Assembly: GCF_009755725.1 (NCBI RefSeq)
Contig: NZ_CP046619.1
Coordinates: forward strand, 2,232,001 to 2,296,000
Length of the DNA stretch: 64,000 nucleotides
From: Diaminobutyricimonas sp. LJ205
GTDB lineage: Bacteria > Actinomycetota > Actinomycetes > Actinomycetales > Microbacteriaceae
Direction of reading: 5' to 3'
Part shown: positions 44,256-53,080 of the stretch, piece after piece
How the letters are laid out: each line of letters opens with the position of its first letter
How positions within the stretch are numbered: the stretch's first letter is position 1
Notes under the pieces: model-generated
Told to the model about the DNA's origin: nothing
The model's database searches: none
What the model saw: the letters and a program-made list of their open reading frames with translations, nothing else
Program-made: the position numbers and the translations under genes

Positions 44256-44324
44256 GGCTGCTCCTTTCTCATCGAGGACTCAAGCATCCATCAACGCTAG
44301 TGCGTCGAGTGCGGGAATCGGTGT

Positions 44325-45188
44325 TCACGCGACCGCTCCGGCCTGCTCGTTTTGCTGCTCCTGCTGGGCGAGCAGCCGCAGCCGGTTCGCCCGCCGCTGC
44401 TCCTGCCGATCGGGATCGGGCACCGGCGAGGCGAGCAGCAGCCGCTGGGTGTACGGATGCTCCGGGGCCGCGGTCACGGCGGACGCGGGACCCTGCTCGA
44501 CGATGTCGCCGCGGTACATCACGGCGACGTCGTGGCTGATGTGCCGCACCACGTCGAGGTCGTGCGAGACGAACAGGTACGACACCCCGGTATCACGCTG
44601 AATCTCAAGGAACAGGTCGAGCACGCGCGCCTGGGTGGTCAGGTCCAGGGCACTGACCGGCTCGTCGCAGACGATGAGCTTCGGCTTCAGGGCGAGCGCC
44701 CGTGCGATCGCGACACGCTGCCGCTGGCCGCCGCTGAACTCGCGCGGCAGCCGGTTCACCGCGTCCTGTGGCAGGCCCACCCGGTCCAGCAACTCACGGA
44801 TCCGGGCCTTGGCGTCCTTGGAGCTGACGCCCTGAATGGTGATCGGTTCGGCGAGGATCTCGCCGATTTCCATGGCCGGGTTGAGTGAGGTGTACGGGTC
44901 CTGGAAGACAACCTGCAGGTCTCGGCTCAGGATGCGGCGATCCTTCCGGCTGGCGTGGGAGATGTCCTTGCCGTCGAAGGTGATCGTGCCATCGGTGACC
45001 GGCGCCAGCCCGAGCAGGGCCCGGCCAAGGGTGGTCTTGCCTGAACCGGACTCGCCGACGAGGCCGAGGGTCTTGCCTGCCTCGATCGCGATCGACACCT
45101 TGTTCAGCGCCCGGAACGGCCTCGCTCGAAAGCCCTTGCCCGGGTACTCGACGACCAGCTTGTCGACGGTGAGCAGTCGGTCGGTCAT
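44325..45188 (-). CDS. Oligopeptide/glycoside-type ABC ATPase (OppF-like)
   Basis: A 287-residue ATPase with Walker A GLVGESGSGKTT, signature EFSGGQRQRVAIARAL and Walker B LIVCDEPVSALD, then the C-terminal oligopeptide-transporter region (HPYTQRLLLASPVPDP). It overlaps the fused permease-ATPase by four bases. With the ATPase half of that protein it makes the asymmetric ATPase pair. Opp-type systems also import oligosaccharides, which the neighbouring genes suggest. Confidence 0.93.
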   Translation of the reverse strand: MTDRLLTVDKLVVEYPGKGFRARPFRALNKVSIAIEAGKTLGLVGESGSGKTTLGRALLGLAPVTDGTITFDGKDISHASRKDRRILSRDLQVVFQDPYTSLNPAMEIGEILAEPITIQGVSSKDAKARIRELLDRVGLPQDAVNRLPREFSGGQRQRVAIARALALKPKLIVCDEPVSALDLTTQARVLDLFLEIQRDTGVSYLFVSHDLDVVRHISHDVAVMYRGDIVEQGPASAVTAAPEHPYTQRLLLASPVPDPDRQEQRRANRLRLLAQQEQQNEQAGAVA

Positions 45189-46984
45189 GATGCCACCTCC
45201 TGGGTGAGCTTCGTCATTGGTGTCTTGTCCTCGAGCATCGAGGCCAGCAGGGTCTGCGTGTACGGGTGCTGCGGGTTGCGCAGGATGTCACGCACCTGCC
45301 CCTCCTCGACGACCCGGCCGCTCTGCATGACCACGACACGATCGGCGAGGTCAGCCACGACCCCGAAGTTGTGCGTGACGAGGATCACTCCGACGCCCAG
45401 GTCTTTCTGCATCCTGCGCAGCAGGTCGAGGACTTCAGCCTGGACGGTCACATCCAGCGCGGTGGTCGGCTCATCTGCAATGACCAGGTCCGGCTCGCAA
45501 CTGATAGCACCGGCGATCAGCACACGCTGGGCCATGCCACCCGAGACCTCGTGCGGGTACGCGTCGAAGGTGCGCTGCGGGTTCGCGATGCCGACCTTGT
45601 CGAGCAGTTCCAGTGCCCGCCGGGTCGCTTCCGCCTTCGAGATCCTGAGCACCTTGACCATCGGCCGCACGAGCTGTGAGCCGATCGTGAAGGCAGGGTC
45701 GAGGTTCGACATCGGTTCCTGCGGGATGTACGAGATGCGCTTGCCGCGCAACTCAGCGAGCCGCTGCTGGGAGACCACGTCGTCACCGGGAGCGACCGTG
45801 TACTTGCCGTCGAACTGGATCGCTCCCCCGACGATGCGGGCGGTGTCAGGCAGCAGCCCGAGGATCGAGAAGGCGGTCTGCGACTTGCCCGACCCGGACT
45901 CGCCGACGATCCCGAGCACTTCGCCGCGGTCGACGTGCAGGGACACGTCATCCACGACCTTCTTGATCGAGCCATCCGCCTGCGGATAGCCGACGGCGAG
46001 GCCGGTCACCTTGAGCAGGTGCTGCTCGGTTCCCACCTGGACGGCGGGGACGATCTTGCGAAGCCGCCCGGTGGTGCGCGGGGCGGACCGGTCGACGACC
46101 TTCCGCGGCTTCTTGATCTTCTGGCCGTCCTCGAGTGCATCCCGGACGGCGTTCCCGAGCAGCACCAACGCTCCCACCGTGACGCCGATAGCCAGGGTGG
46201 GCCAGAGCATCAGGAGCGGGCTGAGATAGATGTTGCGGAAGCCGTCGCTCAGCATCACCCCCCAGGTCGCGGTGGCCGGGTCACCCAGCCCCAGGAATTC
46301 AAGTCCGGACTGCACGGCGATGGCGACGCCGCAGACGATCGCTGTCTGGATGATGATCGGCGCTCGGACGACCGACATGATGTGGCGGGCGATGATGCGC
46401 CCATCGCTGAGGCCCGCGACCCGGGCGGCATCGACGTAGAGCTCGTTCCGCACCGACTGCACGGCGGTCCGCGTGAGGCGGAAGTATCCGGGACTCAGCA
46501 GCACACCGAAGACGATCATCGAGATCCAGACCGACGGGCCGAAGGCCGCGCGCACGGTGAGCAGGACGATGATGCCGGGCAGGCTCATCAGCAGGCCGGC
46601 GATCCAGTTCACACTGGAGTCGAAGCTGCCGCCGTAGTACCCGGCGATGAGGCCGGCGGGCAAGCCAATGGCGATGGCAACCGCGGCGCACAACAGTGCG
46701 GACAACAGTGTCAGCTGCGTGCCGAAGAGCAGCCGGCTGAACACGTCACGACCGGCGCTGTCAGTACCCAGCAGGTTCTCGCTGCTCGGCTCGCCCAACG
46801 TGTTCGTGATGTTGGCGAAGTTCTGGTCGAACGGCGCGAGCATCGGGCCGAACACCGCCGCGAGCAGCATGATGCCAAGCACCACGACCGCGACGATGCC
46901 AAGGGGGTTCTTCAGAATCCGCTTGAAGATTGAGGATCGGATGACGACGCCGGACTGGCCGGGGATGTCGATTGGTTCGCTCAT
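45185..46984 (-). CDS. Fused ABC permease and ATPase (DppC-DppD type)
   Basis: 599 residues in one frame. The N-terminal half (about 1-300) is a DppC-type permease (NLLGTDSAGRDVFSRLLFG, ARVAGLSDGRIIARHIM). After a basic linker, residues 330-599 are an ATPase (GIVGESGSGKSQ, EVSGGMAQRVLIAGAI, LVIADEPTTALD). ATG 46984 overlaps the DppB-type permease stop (ATGA), so the longer upstream frame is not real. Such fusions are known in actinobacteria and fix permease to ATPase stoichiometry. Confidence 0.92.
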   Translation of the reverse strand: MSEPIDIPGQSGVVIRSSIFKRILKNPLGIVAVVVLGIMLLAAVFGPMLAPFDQNFANITNTLGEPSSENLLGTDSAGRDVFSRLLFGTQLTLLSALLCAAVAIAIGLPAGLIAGYYGGSFDSSVNWIAGLLMSLPGIIVLLTVRAAFGPSVWISMIVFGVLLSPGYFRLTRTAVQSVRNELYVDAARVAGLSDGRIIARHIMSVVRAPIIIQTAIVCGVAIAVQSGLEFLGLGDPATATWGVMLSDGFRNIYLSPLLMLWPTLAIGVTVGALVLLGNAVRDALEDGQKIKKPRKVVDRSAPRTTGRLRKIVPAVQVGTEQHLLKVTGLAVGYPQADGSIKKVVDDVSLHVDRGEVLGIVGESGSGKSQTAFSILGLLPDTARIVGGAIQFDGKYTVAPGDDVVSQQRLAELRGKRISYIPQEPMSNLDPAFTIGSQLVRPMVKVLRISKAEATRRALELLDKVGIANPQRTFDAYPHEVSGGMAQRVLIAGAISCEPDLVIADEPTTALDVTVQAEVLDLLRRMQKDLGVGVILVTHNFGVVADLADRVVVMQSGRVVEEGQVRDILRNPQHPYTQTLLASMLEDKTPMTKLTQEVAS

Positions 46985-47922
46985 GAGACACGCACCTTGG
47001 GGTTGAGCCAGCCGTTGACGATGTCGACGACGAGGTTGACGATGATCACGATCACCACGGTGTAGAGCACGACGCCCATCACGATCGGGATGTCGCCGAT
47101 GGTGGTTGCGTTGACCGCGAGGGCGCCCATGCCCGGCAGGGCGAAGATCTGCTCGAGGATGACAACGCCGCCGAGCAGGCCGACGAACTGCAGGCTGAGC
47201 ACGGTGAGGCCGGCGGGGGCGGCACTGCGCAGCACGTGCTTGAACAAGATCTCCCGTTCGCCGATGCCGCGACTGCGCAGGGTTCGCACGTAGTCGCGCT
47301 CGAGTTGCTTGAGCACAGCGCTGCGGATCTGCTGGGCGCTCGAGGTGACGTAGTTGATGACGATGGCGATCACGGGCAGCGTCATCGACGCGATCCACGC
47401 ATCGGCACCGACTCCTGGTCCGATGCTGGAGATCGCGGGGAACCACCCGAGCTGGATGGCGAAGATCGAGACGAGGATGATGGCGAGCACGAAGCCGGGG
47501 ATCGCGTCTCCGATGACCGCTGCCACCTGCACGGTCCGGTCGATCCAGCCGCGCTTCACCGCGGCGGCCATGCCGAGCAGGGTGGCCACGATCGCAACGA
47601 GCACGATCGAGACGATCATCAGCGTGAGGGTGACCGGGAGTCGGTTGGTCAGCGCTTGCGCGACGGTCTCGGAGCCGAACCAGGAACGGCCGAGGTCTCC
47701 GGTGATCGCGCTTCCGGCCCAGCCGAAGAAGCGCGCGAAGAGGGGCTGGTCGAGGCCGAGTTCGGCTTCTTTCAAGGCGATCTGTTCTTCGGTCGCCAGG
47801 TCGCCGAGGATGTTACGGGCGATGTTGGTGCCGGAGAAGAACAGCAGCGTGTAGGTGAGGAAGCTGATTGCGACCAGCATGACGACGCCCGATGCGAGGC
47901 GTCTTGAGACGAAAGTGACCAC
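46981..47922 (-). CDS. ABC transporter permease (DppB/OppB type)
   Basis: A 313-residue permease with an N-terminal helix, a periplasmic loop containing the LGLDQPLFARFFGWAG pattern, and the EAA loop LRSRGIGEREILFKHVLRSA. The frame is open to 47985, but GTG 47922 has GGAG five bases upstream and starts with VVTFVSRRLASG, the normal N-terminus. This also leaves the hairpin at 47960 outside the gene. It partners with the fused permease-ATPase. Confidence 0.92.
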   Translation of the reverse strand: MVTFVSRRLASGVVMLVAISFLTYTLLFFSGTNIARNILGDLATEEQIALKEAELGLDQPLFARFFGWAGSAITGDLGRSWFGSETVAQALTNRLPVTLTLMIVSIVLVAIVATLLGMAAAVKRGWIDRTVQVAAVIGDAIPGFVLAIILVSIFAIQLGWFPAISSIGPGVGADAWIASMTLPVIAIVINYVTSSAQQIRSAVLKQLERDYVRTLRSRGIGEREILFKHVLRSAAPAGLTVLSLQFVGLLGGVVILEQIFALPGMGALAVNATTIGDIPIVMGVVLYTVVIVIIVNLVVDIVNGWLNPKVRVS

Positions 47923-47959
47923 GGCTGCTCCGTTGCATGTGGGTGGATCTGGGTGGGAT

Positions 47960-47996
47960 CCGGGTGACGGATGCTTGGCTCGCATCCGTCACCCGG
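47960..47996 (-). terminator. Hairpin between binding protein and permease genes
   Basis: The perfect 15-bp arms CCGGGTGACGGATGC and GCATCCGTCACCCGG surround a seven-base loop. It begins 14 bases after the binding-protein stop. It probably stabilises that mRNA or attenuates the permease genes. Confidence 0.75.
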
Positions 47997-48010
47997 ACGG
48001 TGTTACTTCG

Positions 48011-49549
48011 TTACTTCGCCGGGGCGATGTTGTAGATCGACGGAACCGCCTGCTGGCTGGTCGGCGTCGACGTGATCTTCGTCGGGTCGATCAGCACGAG
48101 CTGGTCCAGCCGGTAGATCGGCGCGAACCAGGCGTTCTCGACGACGTACTTGTTGACCTCCTGCGCCAGTTCAGCTGAGTCCTCGCCGCCGAAGCGCACG
48201 GCCTCGATCAGTTCCTCCAGCTCAGGCGTGGTGGTCTTGAAGGCGTTGTAGAACGCGGCCTCACCGATGATGCCCTTGATGTTGACCCAGGGGTCGGCCT
48301 GCATCTGGAAGAAGTAGACCATCGCGTACTTGCCGGAGACCAGTTCGGACTGCAGGTTTGCCGGCGGGATCGTCTCGAGCTTCAGGGTGATTCCGACGTC
48401 AGCGAACTGCTGCACGAGCATTGCGGACTGGGCCTCGATGCCGGTGAAGACCGGGAGCGTGATCTCGAGCCCGCTCTCGTAGCCGGCCTCCTTGAGCAGT
48501 GCCTTCGCCTTCTTGGGGTCGTACGGGTACTCCTCGTCGAGTTCGTCGACGTAGGCGCCGCTCTTCGGGCCGAACACCTGGGTGGTCGCGGTGCCGCGTC
48601 CAAGCTGGATCTCCTCGAGCATGGTCTCGCGGTCGATCGCGAAGTTGATCGCCTGGCGCACGCGGACATCGCCGAGCGCCGGGTTCAGCTTGCCATCGCG
48701 GTCGAGCAGGAAGAGCCCGGTCCAGTCGGCCTGGTTGGCGGAGAGTTCCTTGCCCGCACCTTCGGCCTGAGCCACGTTGCGCTGGTCAAGCAGCGTGATG
48801 TCGACCTGGCCGGAGATGAGCGCGTTGAGGCGCGCGGTCGCGTCGGTGAGCACCTTGAAGACGATCTTGTCGAACTTCTGCAGGTCGGGGTTCCAGTAGT
48901 CCTCACGCGCGGTGAAGGTGTACTGCGAGCCCGGGGTGGTGCCAGCCGGGTCGATCACGTACGGCCCGGAACCAACCGGTGTCTGCTTGATCTCTTCGGT
49001 TCCGAGGGATTCGGGGCTGCCCATGAATCCGGCCGCCTGGCTGAGGAAATAGGTGAATGACGGGTCCGGTTCGGCCAGGTTGATCGTCACGGTGTCGGCG
49101 TCGACGACTTCGACCGACTCGAGCGACGACAGTTGCGCCGCCTGGCGGCCGTTTGCGCCCTTGAAGTGCTCAAGGTTCGCCTTGACCGCTTCGGCGTTGA
49201 ATTCGGCGCCGTCGCTGAAGGTGACGTCGGTGCGAAGGTCGACGGTCAGCGCGGTGGAGTCCTCGTTGTACTCCCACTCGGTGGCGAGCATCGGGCTCAA
49301 CTTGCCGTCGGGCTCGCGGAGGATGAGGGTGTCGTACGGTGCCTGGTAAGGCTGCAGCAGGTGGCCTACGTGCGCCTGCCCGGGATCCCATGAGGCGACG
49401 TCCTGCACCGCTCCGATGGTGAGGGTGCCACCTCGGGGCGCCTCCGTGTTCCCGGTGTTCTCCGCCGGCGCCGAGGCGGCGCAGCCGGCGAGCACCAGGC
49501 TCGCGCCGACTACGAGTGCCGCAGCCTTCGTGTAATGGCCAAACTTCAT
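48011..49549 (-). CDS. ABC substrate-binding lipoprotein, family 5 (Opp/Dpp type)
   Basis: 512 residues. ATG 49549 with AAGGA eight bases upstream; the signal peptide ends in LAGC (lipobox). Family-5 signatures include YDTLILREPDGKLSPMLATE, DVTFSDGAEFNAEAVKANLE and VRQAINFAIDRE. It captures a peptide or, more likely here, an oligosaccharide/glycoside outside the cell. It is the first importer gene, 65 bases downstream of the tandem dehydrogenases. Confidence 0.92.
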   Translation of the reverse strand: MKFGHYTKAAALVVGASLVLAGCAASAPAENTGNTEAPRGGTLTIGAVQDVASWDPGQAHVGHLLQPYQAPYDTLILREPDGKLSPMLATEWEYNEDSTALTVDLRTDVTFSDGAEFNAEAVKANLEHFKGANGRQAAQLSSLESVEVVDADTVTINLAEPDPSFTYFLSQAAGFMGSPESLGTEEIKQTPVGSGPYVIDPAGTTPGSQYTFTAREDYWNPDLQKFDKIVFKVLTDATARLNALISGQVDITLLDQRNVAQAEGAGKELSANQADWTGLFLLDRDGKLNPALGDVRVRQAINFAIDRETMLEEIQLGRGTATTQVFGPKSGAYVDELDEEYPYDPKKAKALLKEAGYESGLEITLPVFTGIEAQSAMLVQQFADVGITLKLETIPPANLQSELVSGKYAMVYFFQMQADPWVNIKGIIGEAAFYNAFKTTTPELEELIEAVRFGGEDSAELAQEVNKYVVENAWFAPIYRLDQLVLIDPTKITSTPTSQQAVPSIYNIAPAK

Positions 49550-49614
49550 TGTCAGGGTCCTTACTGTGTGGTGATAGGGGGAAGGGTGGTGGTGCAAACC
49601 GGGCACGCCCGGGG

Positions 49615-50787
49615 TCAGTGGGCCGCCCCGGGGACGGCATGGTCGGCTCCGGTTTCGAGCGTGAGTTCGTCGTACGCGCCGCCGAGCACATCCGCGAAGC
49701 GCACCGGCTTCCCGGTGGTCTGGGAGACGTAGACCGCGTGCACGAGCGCCAGCGCGTCGGTTGCCTGCGCCACAGTGACGCCAGGCTCGCGACCGGTGAG
49801 GATGGCGTCGATGATGTCCTCGTACTGCCGGAGGTGGCCAGGGAACAGGTCGTCCTGCGGCGGGGCGCCGGGCAGGTCGTGTTCCGGTACTTCGAGCGCC
49901 GCCTGGTTGCCGAGCCTGCCGAACCCGCGCGGCTCGCCCTCGACGTGCGCGTCATCGGCATGGAAGAACTCGAGCCTGCCGTCCTGCAGGAACGCCGATC
50001 CGGTCGAGCCGTGCACCTGCAGGCGCGTGGCGTTCTCGGGGAAGGCATTGGTGGTGGCGAGGAGGGTCGCGAGCGCCCCGTTCTCGAAACGGATGACGGC
50101 AGCCGCGACATCCTCGACCTCGATCCGCTCGTGAGCGAGCCGTCCGCTGTAGCCGAAGACGTCGACCGGAGTTCCGAGCAGGTGCAGCAGCAGGTCGACG
50201 GTGTGGACGCCCTGGTTCATCAGGGCACCGCCGCCGTCGAACTCCCAGGTTCCCCGCCAGTCGCCGGAGTCGTAGTAGTCCTGCCCGCGCCACCACGCCA
50301 CGGTTGCGGTCGCCGAGGTGACTCGGCCGAAGCGGCCGGAGTCGATGGCGTTCTTCACCGCGACGATCGCCGGTGCGAACCGGTTCTGGCTGATTACGGT
50401 GACCAGTTTTCCCTGCCGCCGGGCGTCGTCGGCGAGTTCAGCGATGCGGCGCGCACGGGACAGGTGCACGTCCACCGGCTTCTCGATGACGACATGCTTG
50501 CCCGCGAGGACCGCCTGCTCGGCGATGGCGACGTGGGATCCGCTCGGCGTCGTCACCACGACGACGTCGACGGCCGGGTCAGCGAGTGCTCCGGCGACGC
50601 CCACGTACAGGGTGGGACGCTCGCTCTCGAGTTCGGTCTCCACGAAGTCGGCGAGCGCCACGGCGCTGGCCGAGGCGTGATCGGCGATGCCGAGCAGCTT
50701 GAGCGCGGGGTGGGCGACGATCACCCGGGCGTGCACCTTGGCGATCATGCCCGCCCCGACGAGCACGACACCCAGTGGTGTGGTCAT
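49615..50787 (-). CDS. Gfo/Idh/MocA family oxidoreductase (second of a tandem pair)
   Basis: 390 residues: Rossmann N-domain (GVVLVGAGMIAKVHAR) and the EKP signature GKHVVIEKPVDV (about residues 90-101), then an alpha/beta substrate domain with NRFAPAIVAVKNAI and MNQGVHTVDLLLHLLG, where the His is in the usual catalytic position. ATG 50787 overlaps the upstream dehydrogenase stop (ATGA). It probably oxidises or reduces a sugar hydroxyl with NAD(P). The substrate is unknown. Confidence 0.9.
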   Translation of the reverse strand: MTTPLGVVLVGAGMIAKVHARVIVAHPALKLLGIADHASASAVALADFVETELESERPTLYVGVAGALADPAVDVVVVTTPSGSHVAIAEQAVLAGKHVVIEKPVDVHLSRARRIAELADDARRQGKLVTVISQNRFAPAIVAVKNAIDSGRFGRVTSATATVAWWRGQDYYDSGDWRGTWEFDGGGALMNQGVHTVDLLLHLLGTPVDVFGYSGRLAHERIEVEDVAAAVIRFENGALATLLATTNAFPENATRLQVHGSTGSAFLQDGRLEFFHADDAHVEGEPRGFGRLGNQAALEVPEHDLPGAPPQDDLFPGHLRQYEDIIDAILTGREPGVTVAQATDALALVHAVYVSQTTGKPVRFADVLGGAYDELTLETGADHAVPGAAH

Positions 50788-51962
50788 CCGACCTTCTCCG
50801 TTCGCTCTTCGAACTTGCCCTCGTCGCGGATGCGCTTGTTCAACTCGGCGAGGAACTCGTCCTCGTCGAAGTCGAGGGGCACCTCTTTGCCGGTCCAGCT
50901 GGACAGGTGGATGGCGTTCGCGAGTCGCACGCCGTTGATTCCGTCGGAGCCGGGGGCCAGCAGCGGGGTTCCGTCGAGGATGTTGGCGGCGAAGTTCTCG
51001 AGCACGCCGGAGTGCTGGGATCCCCACACCGAGTCGAACTCGATGGTCTCCTGCTCGTACAGGTCGGCGGCGTTCAGCTGACCGGTGAACAGCTTCTTCA
51101 CGTCGTCCATGGTCATGTCGGCGCTCAACTCGCGCTCGGGCTTCTTCAGCCGGGTGACGGTCGCGGTCTTGCTGTTCTCGACGACGATCTTGCCGGCGTC
51201 GCCGAGGATCTCGAACCGGTCCGTGCCGACCAGGTCGTGGGTGGCGGTGACGAAGACGCCGGTCGCCCCGTTCCCGTAGTCGGCGACTGCGGTGACCTCG
51301 TCCTCCACGGCGATGTCGCGCCGGAAGCCATAGGAGACCTTGGAGTACACCGACTTCGGCACGCCGCAGATCCACTGCCACAGGTCGAGCTGGTGCGGTG
51401 CCTGGTTGACCAGGACGCCGCCGCCCTCGCCGCCCCAGGTGGCGCGCCACTCGCTCTGGTCGTAGTAACCCTGCGGGCGCCACCAGGTGGTGATGATCCA
51501 GTTGGTGCGGAGAATGTTGCCGATCTCGCCGTTCTCGACGATTTCCTTCAGCCGCTTGTACAGCGGGTTGTTGCGCTGGTTGAACATGATCCCGAAGGTC
51601 AGCTCGGGCTTTGCGGCTGCGAACTCGTTCAGTTCCTTGACGTGCTTGGTGTAGACACCCGCGGGCTTCTCGACCAGGGCGTGGACGTCGCGCTGCAGGG
51701 CTGCGATTCCCATTTCAGGGTGCAGGTAGTGCGGTACGCAGGTGACGACCGCGTCGACATCTCCGGATTCAAGCATGGCGACGTAGTCCTCGTAGAAGGG
51801 AACGTCGGGATAGGTCTCGGCCGCGACGCTCGCCTTGGCCGGGTCGATGTCGGCAATCGCGCCGATCACCATGTTCGGCACCATGCCGTCGGCGATGAAC
51901 TTGGCGTACGTGCCACCCTGAGCGCCGAGGCCGATGATTCCGAGGCGGACCTTGTCTGTCAT
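50784..51962 (-). CDS. Gfo/Idh/MocA family oxidoreductase (first of a tandem pair)
   Basis: A 392-residue paralogue of the next gene: RLGIIGLGAQGGTYAKF cofactor site, HALVEKPAGVYTKH, FNQRNNPLYKRLKEI, and VNQAPHQLDLWQWICG with the catalytic-type His. Two distinct dehydrogenases of this family followed by an isomerase are the arrangement found in keto-sugar (for example 3-keto-glycoside) pathways. It lies 39 bases after the 52853 isomerase gene. Confidence 0.9.
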   Translation of the reverse strand: MTDKVRLGIIGLGAQGGTYAKFIADGMVPNMVIGAIADIDPAKASVAAETYPDVPFYEDYVAMLESGDVDAVVTCVPHYLHPEMGIAALQRDVHALVEKPAGVYTKHVKELNEFAAAKPELTFGIMFNQRNNPLYKRLKEIVENGEIGNILRTNWIITTWWRPQGYYDQSEWRATWGGEGGGVLVNQAPHQLDLWQWICGVPKSVYSKVSYGFRRDIAVEDEVTAVADYGNGATGVFVTATHDLVGTDRFEILGDAGKIVVENSKTATVTRLKKPERELSADMTMDDVKKLFTGQLNAADLYEQETIEFDSVWGSQHSGVLENFAANILDGTPLLAPGSDGINGVRLANAIHLSSWTGKEVPLDFDEDEFLAELNKRIRDEGKFEERTEKVG

Positions 51963-52001
51963 TGCGTGCGTTTCCGTTCCTGCTGGTTCGTGAATGGTTG
52001 G

Positions 52002-52853
52002 CTACTTGGTGGTGACGCCGATGCGGCCGACCAGGCCGGCGAAGGCGCGGGCCGCCTCGCCGAAGGCGGCGGGTCCGGAGAAGCCGCCGAGTTCGTGCGC
52101 GCTGGCGAGATGCGGTTCAAGCGAGGCGAATCCGGTGTAGCCGTCGTCGCGGAGCGCGGTCAGGGTGTCGAGCACCTGGCCGTCGCCCTGGCCGGCCGGA
52201 ACGACCTCGCCGGTCGCGGCAATCGCGTCCTTGACCTGCAGGTAATCGAGGTAGGGCCGCAGCATCCGGTAGCCGTCATCATGCGGATGCGCGACGCCGA
52301 CCTGAACGAAGTTGGCGCTGTCCCAGGCCAGCCGCAGCGCGGACGAGCCGACCGACTCGACCAGGTCGAGCACCCGCTCCGGGGTGTCGCCGTAGATGTC
52401 CTTCTCGTTCTCGTGGAGCAGCGTGACGCCCTCGCGCTCGGCTTCATCGGCGAGCAGGCGCATGCGGGTGAGCACGTCGTCTCGGATCGACTCGACGGGC
52501 ACGCCCTCGCCGCGGAAGAACGAGAAGATGCGGATGTTCGGGGTTTCGAGGGCGTGGGCGACGCGGATGATCCGGCGCAGACGCTGCACCTCCAGGTCGG
52601 CGTCGAGGGAAACATCCACCTTGCCGATCGGCGAGGCGACCGCGGATGCCGTCATCTTCTGTTCGCGAAGCAGGGCGACGAGCTGGGCGAGCTGGTCGTC
52701 GTCGAGGTCGACGACATTCACTCCCCAGGCGCTGCGCACCTCGATGTTGCTGGCGCCGAGTGCTTTGAGCACGGCGATCTGAATGCGGGGATCGGGATCG
52801 ATCTCATCGCCGAAGCCTGAGAGAGTCCAGGAAACCGGTTGCTGGGTGGCCAC
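52002..52853 (-). CDS. Sugar phosphate isomerase/epimerase-like TIM barrel protein (second copy)
   Basis: A 283-residue AP-endonuclease-2 family barrel with SGFGDEIDPDP near the start, NIEVRSAWGVNV, LLHENEKDIYGD (metal-type Glu), LRLAWDSANFVQVG and QVKDAIAATGEVV. It differs clearly from the 42249 copy, so the two probably act on different intermediates. It is the first gene of the dehydrogenase-importer-LacI run and is preceded by the double operator. Confidence 0.87.
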   Translation of the reverse strand: MATQQPVSWTLSGFGDEIDPDPRIQIAVLKALGASNIEVRSAWGVNVVDLDDDQLAQLVALLREQKMTASAVASPIGKVDVSLDADLEVQRLRRIIRVAHALETPNIRIFSFFRGEGVPVESIRDDVLTRMRLLADEAEREGVTLLHENEKDIYGDTPERVLDLVESVGSSALRLAWDSANFVQVGVAHPHDDGYRMLRPYLDYLQVKDAIAATGEVVPAGQGDGQVLDTLTALRDDGYTGFASLEPHLASAHELGGFSGPAAFGEAARAFAGLVGRIGVTTK

Positions 52854-52950
52854 GAAGTAACTGTGCCTTCCGTCGTTCGCGTCGTTGGGAACCCTGCCTG
52901 AGCGAACTCACGGAGGGCTTGGCGGCAACCTTACGCACACGACACCGTGT

Positions 52951-52968
52951 ATCGCAACCGCTTGCCAA
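52951..52968. promoter_or_regulatory. LacI-type operator A in the divergent region
   Basis: ATCGCAACCGCTTGCCAA. It lies on the isomerase side of the divergent 52853/53081 control region. Its centre is 24 bases from operator B, roughly two helical turns. Confidence 0.78.
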
Positions 52969-52974
52969 TAACTT

Positions 52975-52992
52975 TTGGCAATCGGTTGACAG
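52975..52992. promoter_or_regulatory. LacI-type operator B in the divergent region
   Basis: TTGGCAATCGGTTGACAG. The right half contains TTGACA (52986-52991), a plausible -35 box for the plus-strand GH3 gene with a CAGTAT about 19 bases on. Operator binding would cover that promoter. Confidence 0.8.
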
Positions 52993-53080
52993 CCTCTCGG
53001 GAAAGGGTGTCAGTATGGAATGACACCGGGGTCGCAGACCTTGGAACCTGCTTGCCCCCGAACGACAGGAAGTGCGCCCG

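Noticed and set aside
46985-47446. Upstream extension of the fused permease-ATPase
   Set aside because: It overlaps the DppB-type permease in a different frame and is low-complexity; ATG 46984 with ATGA overlap is the real start.
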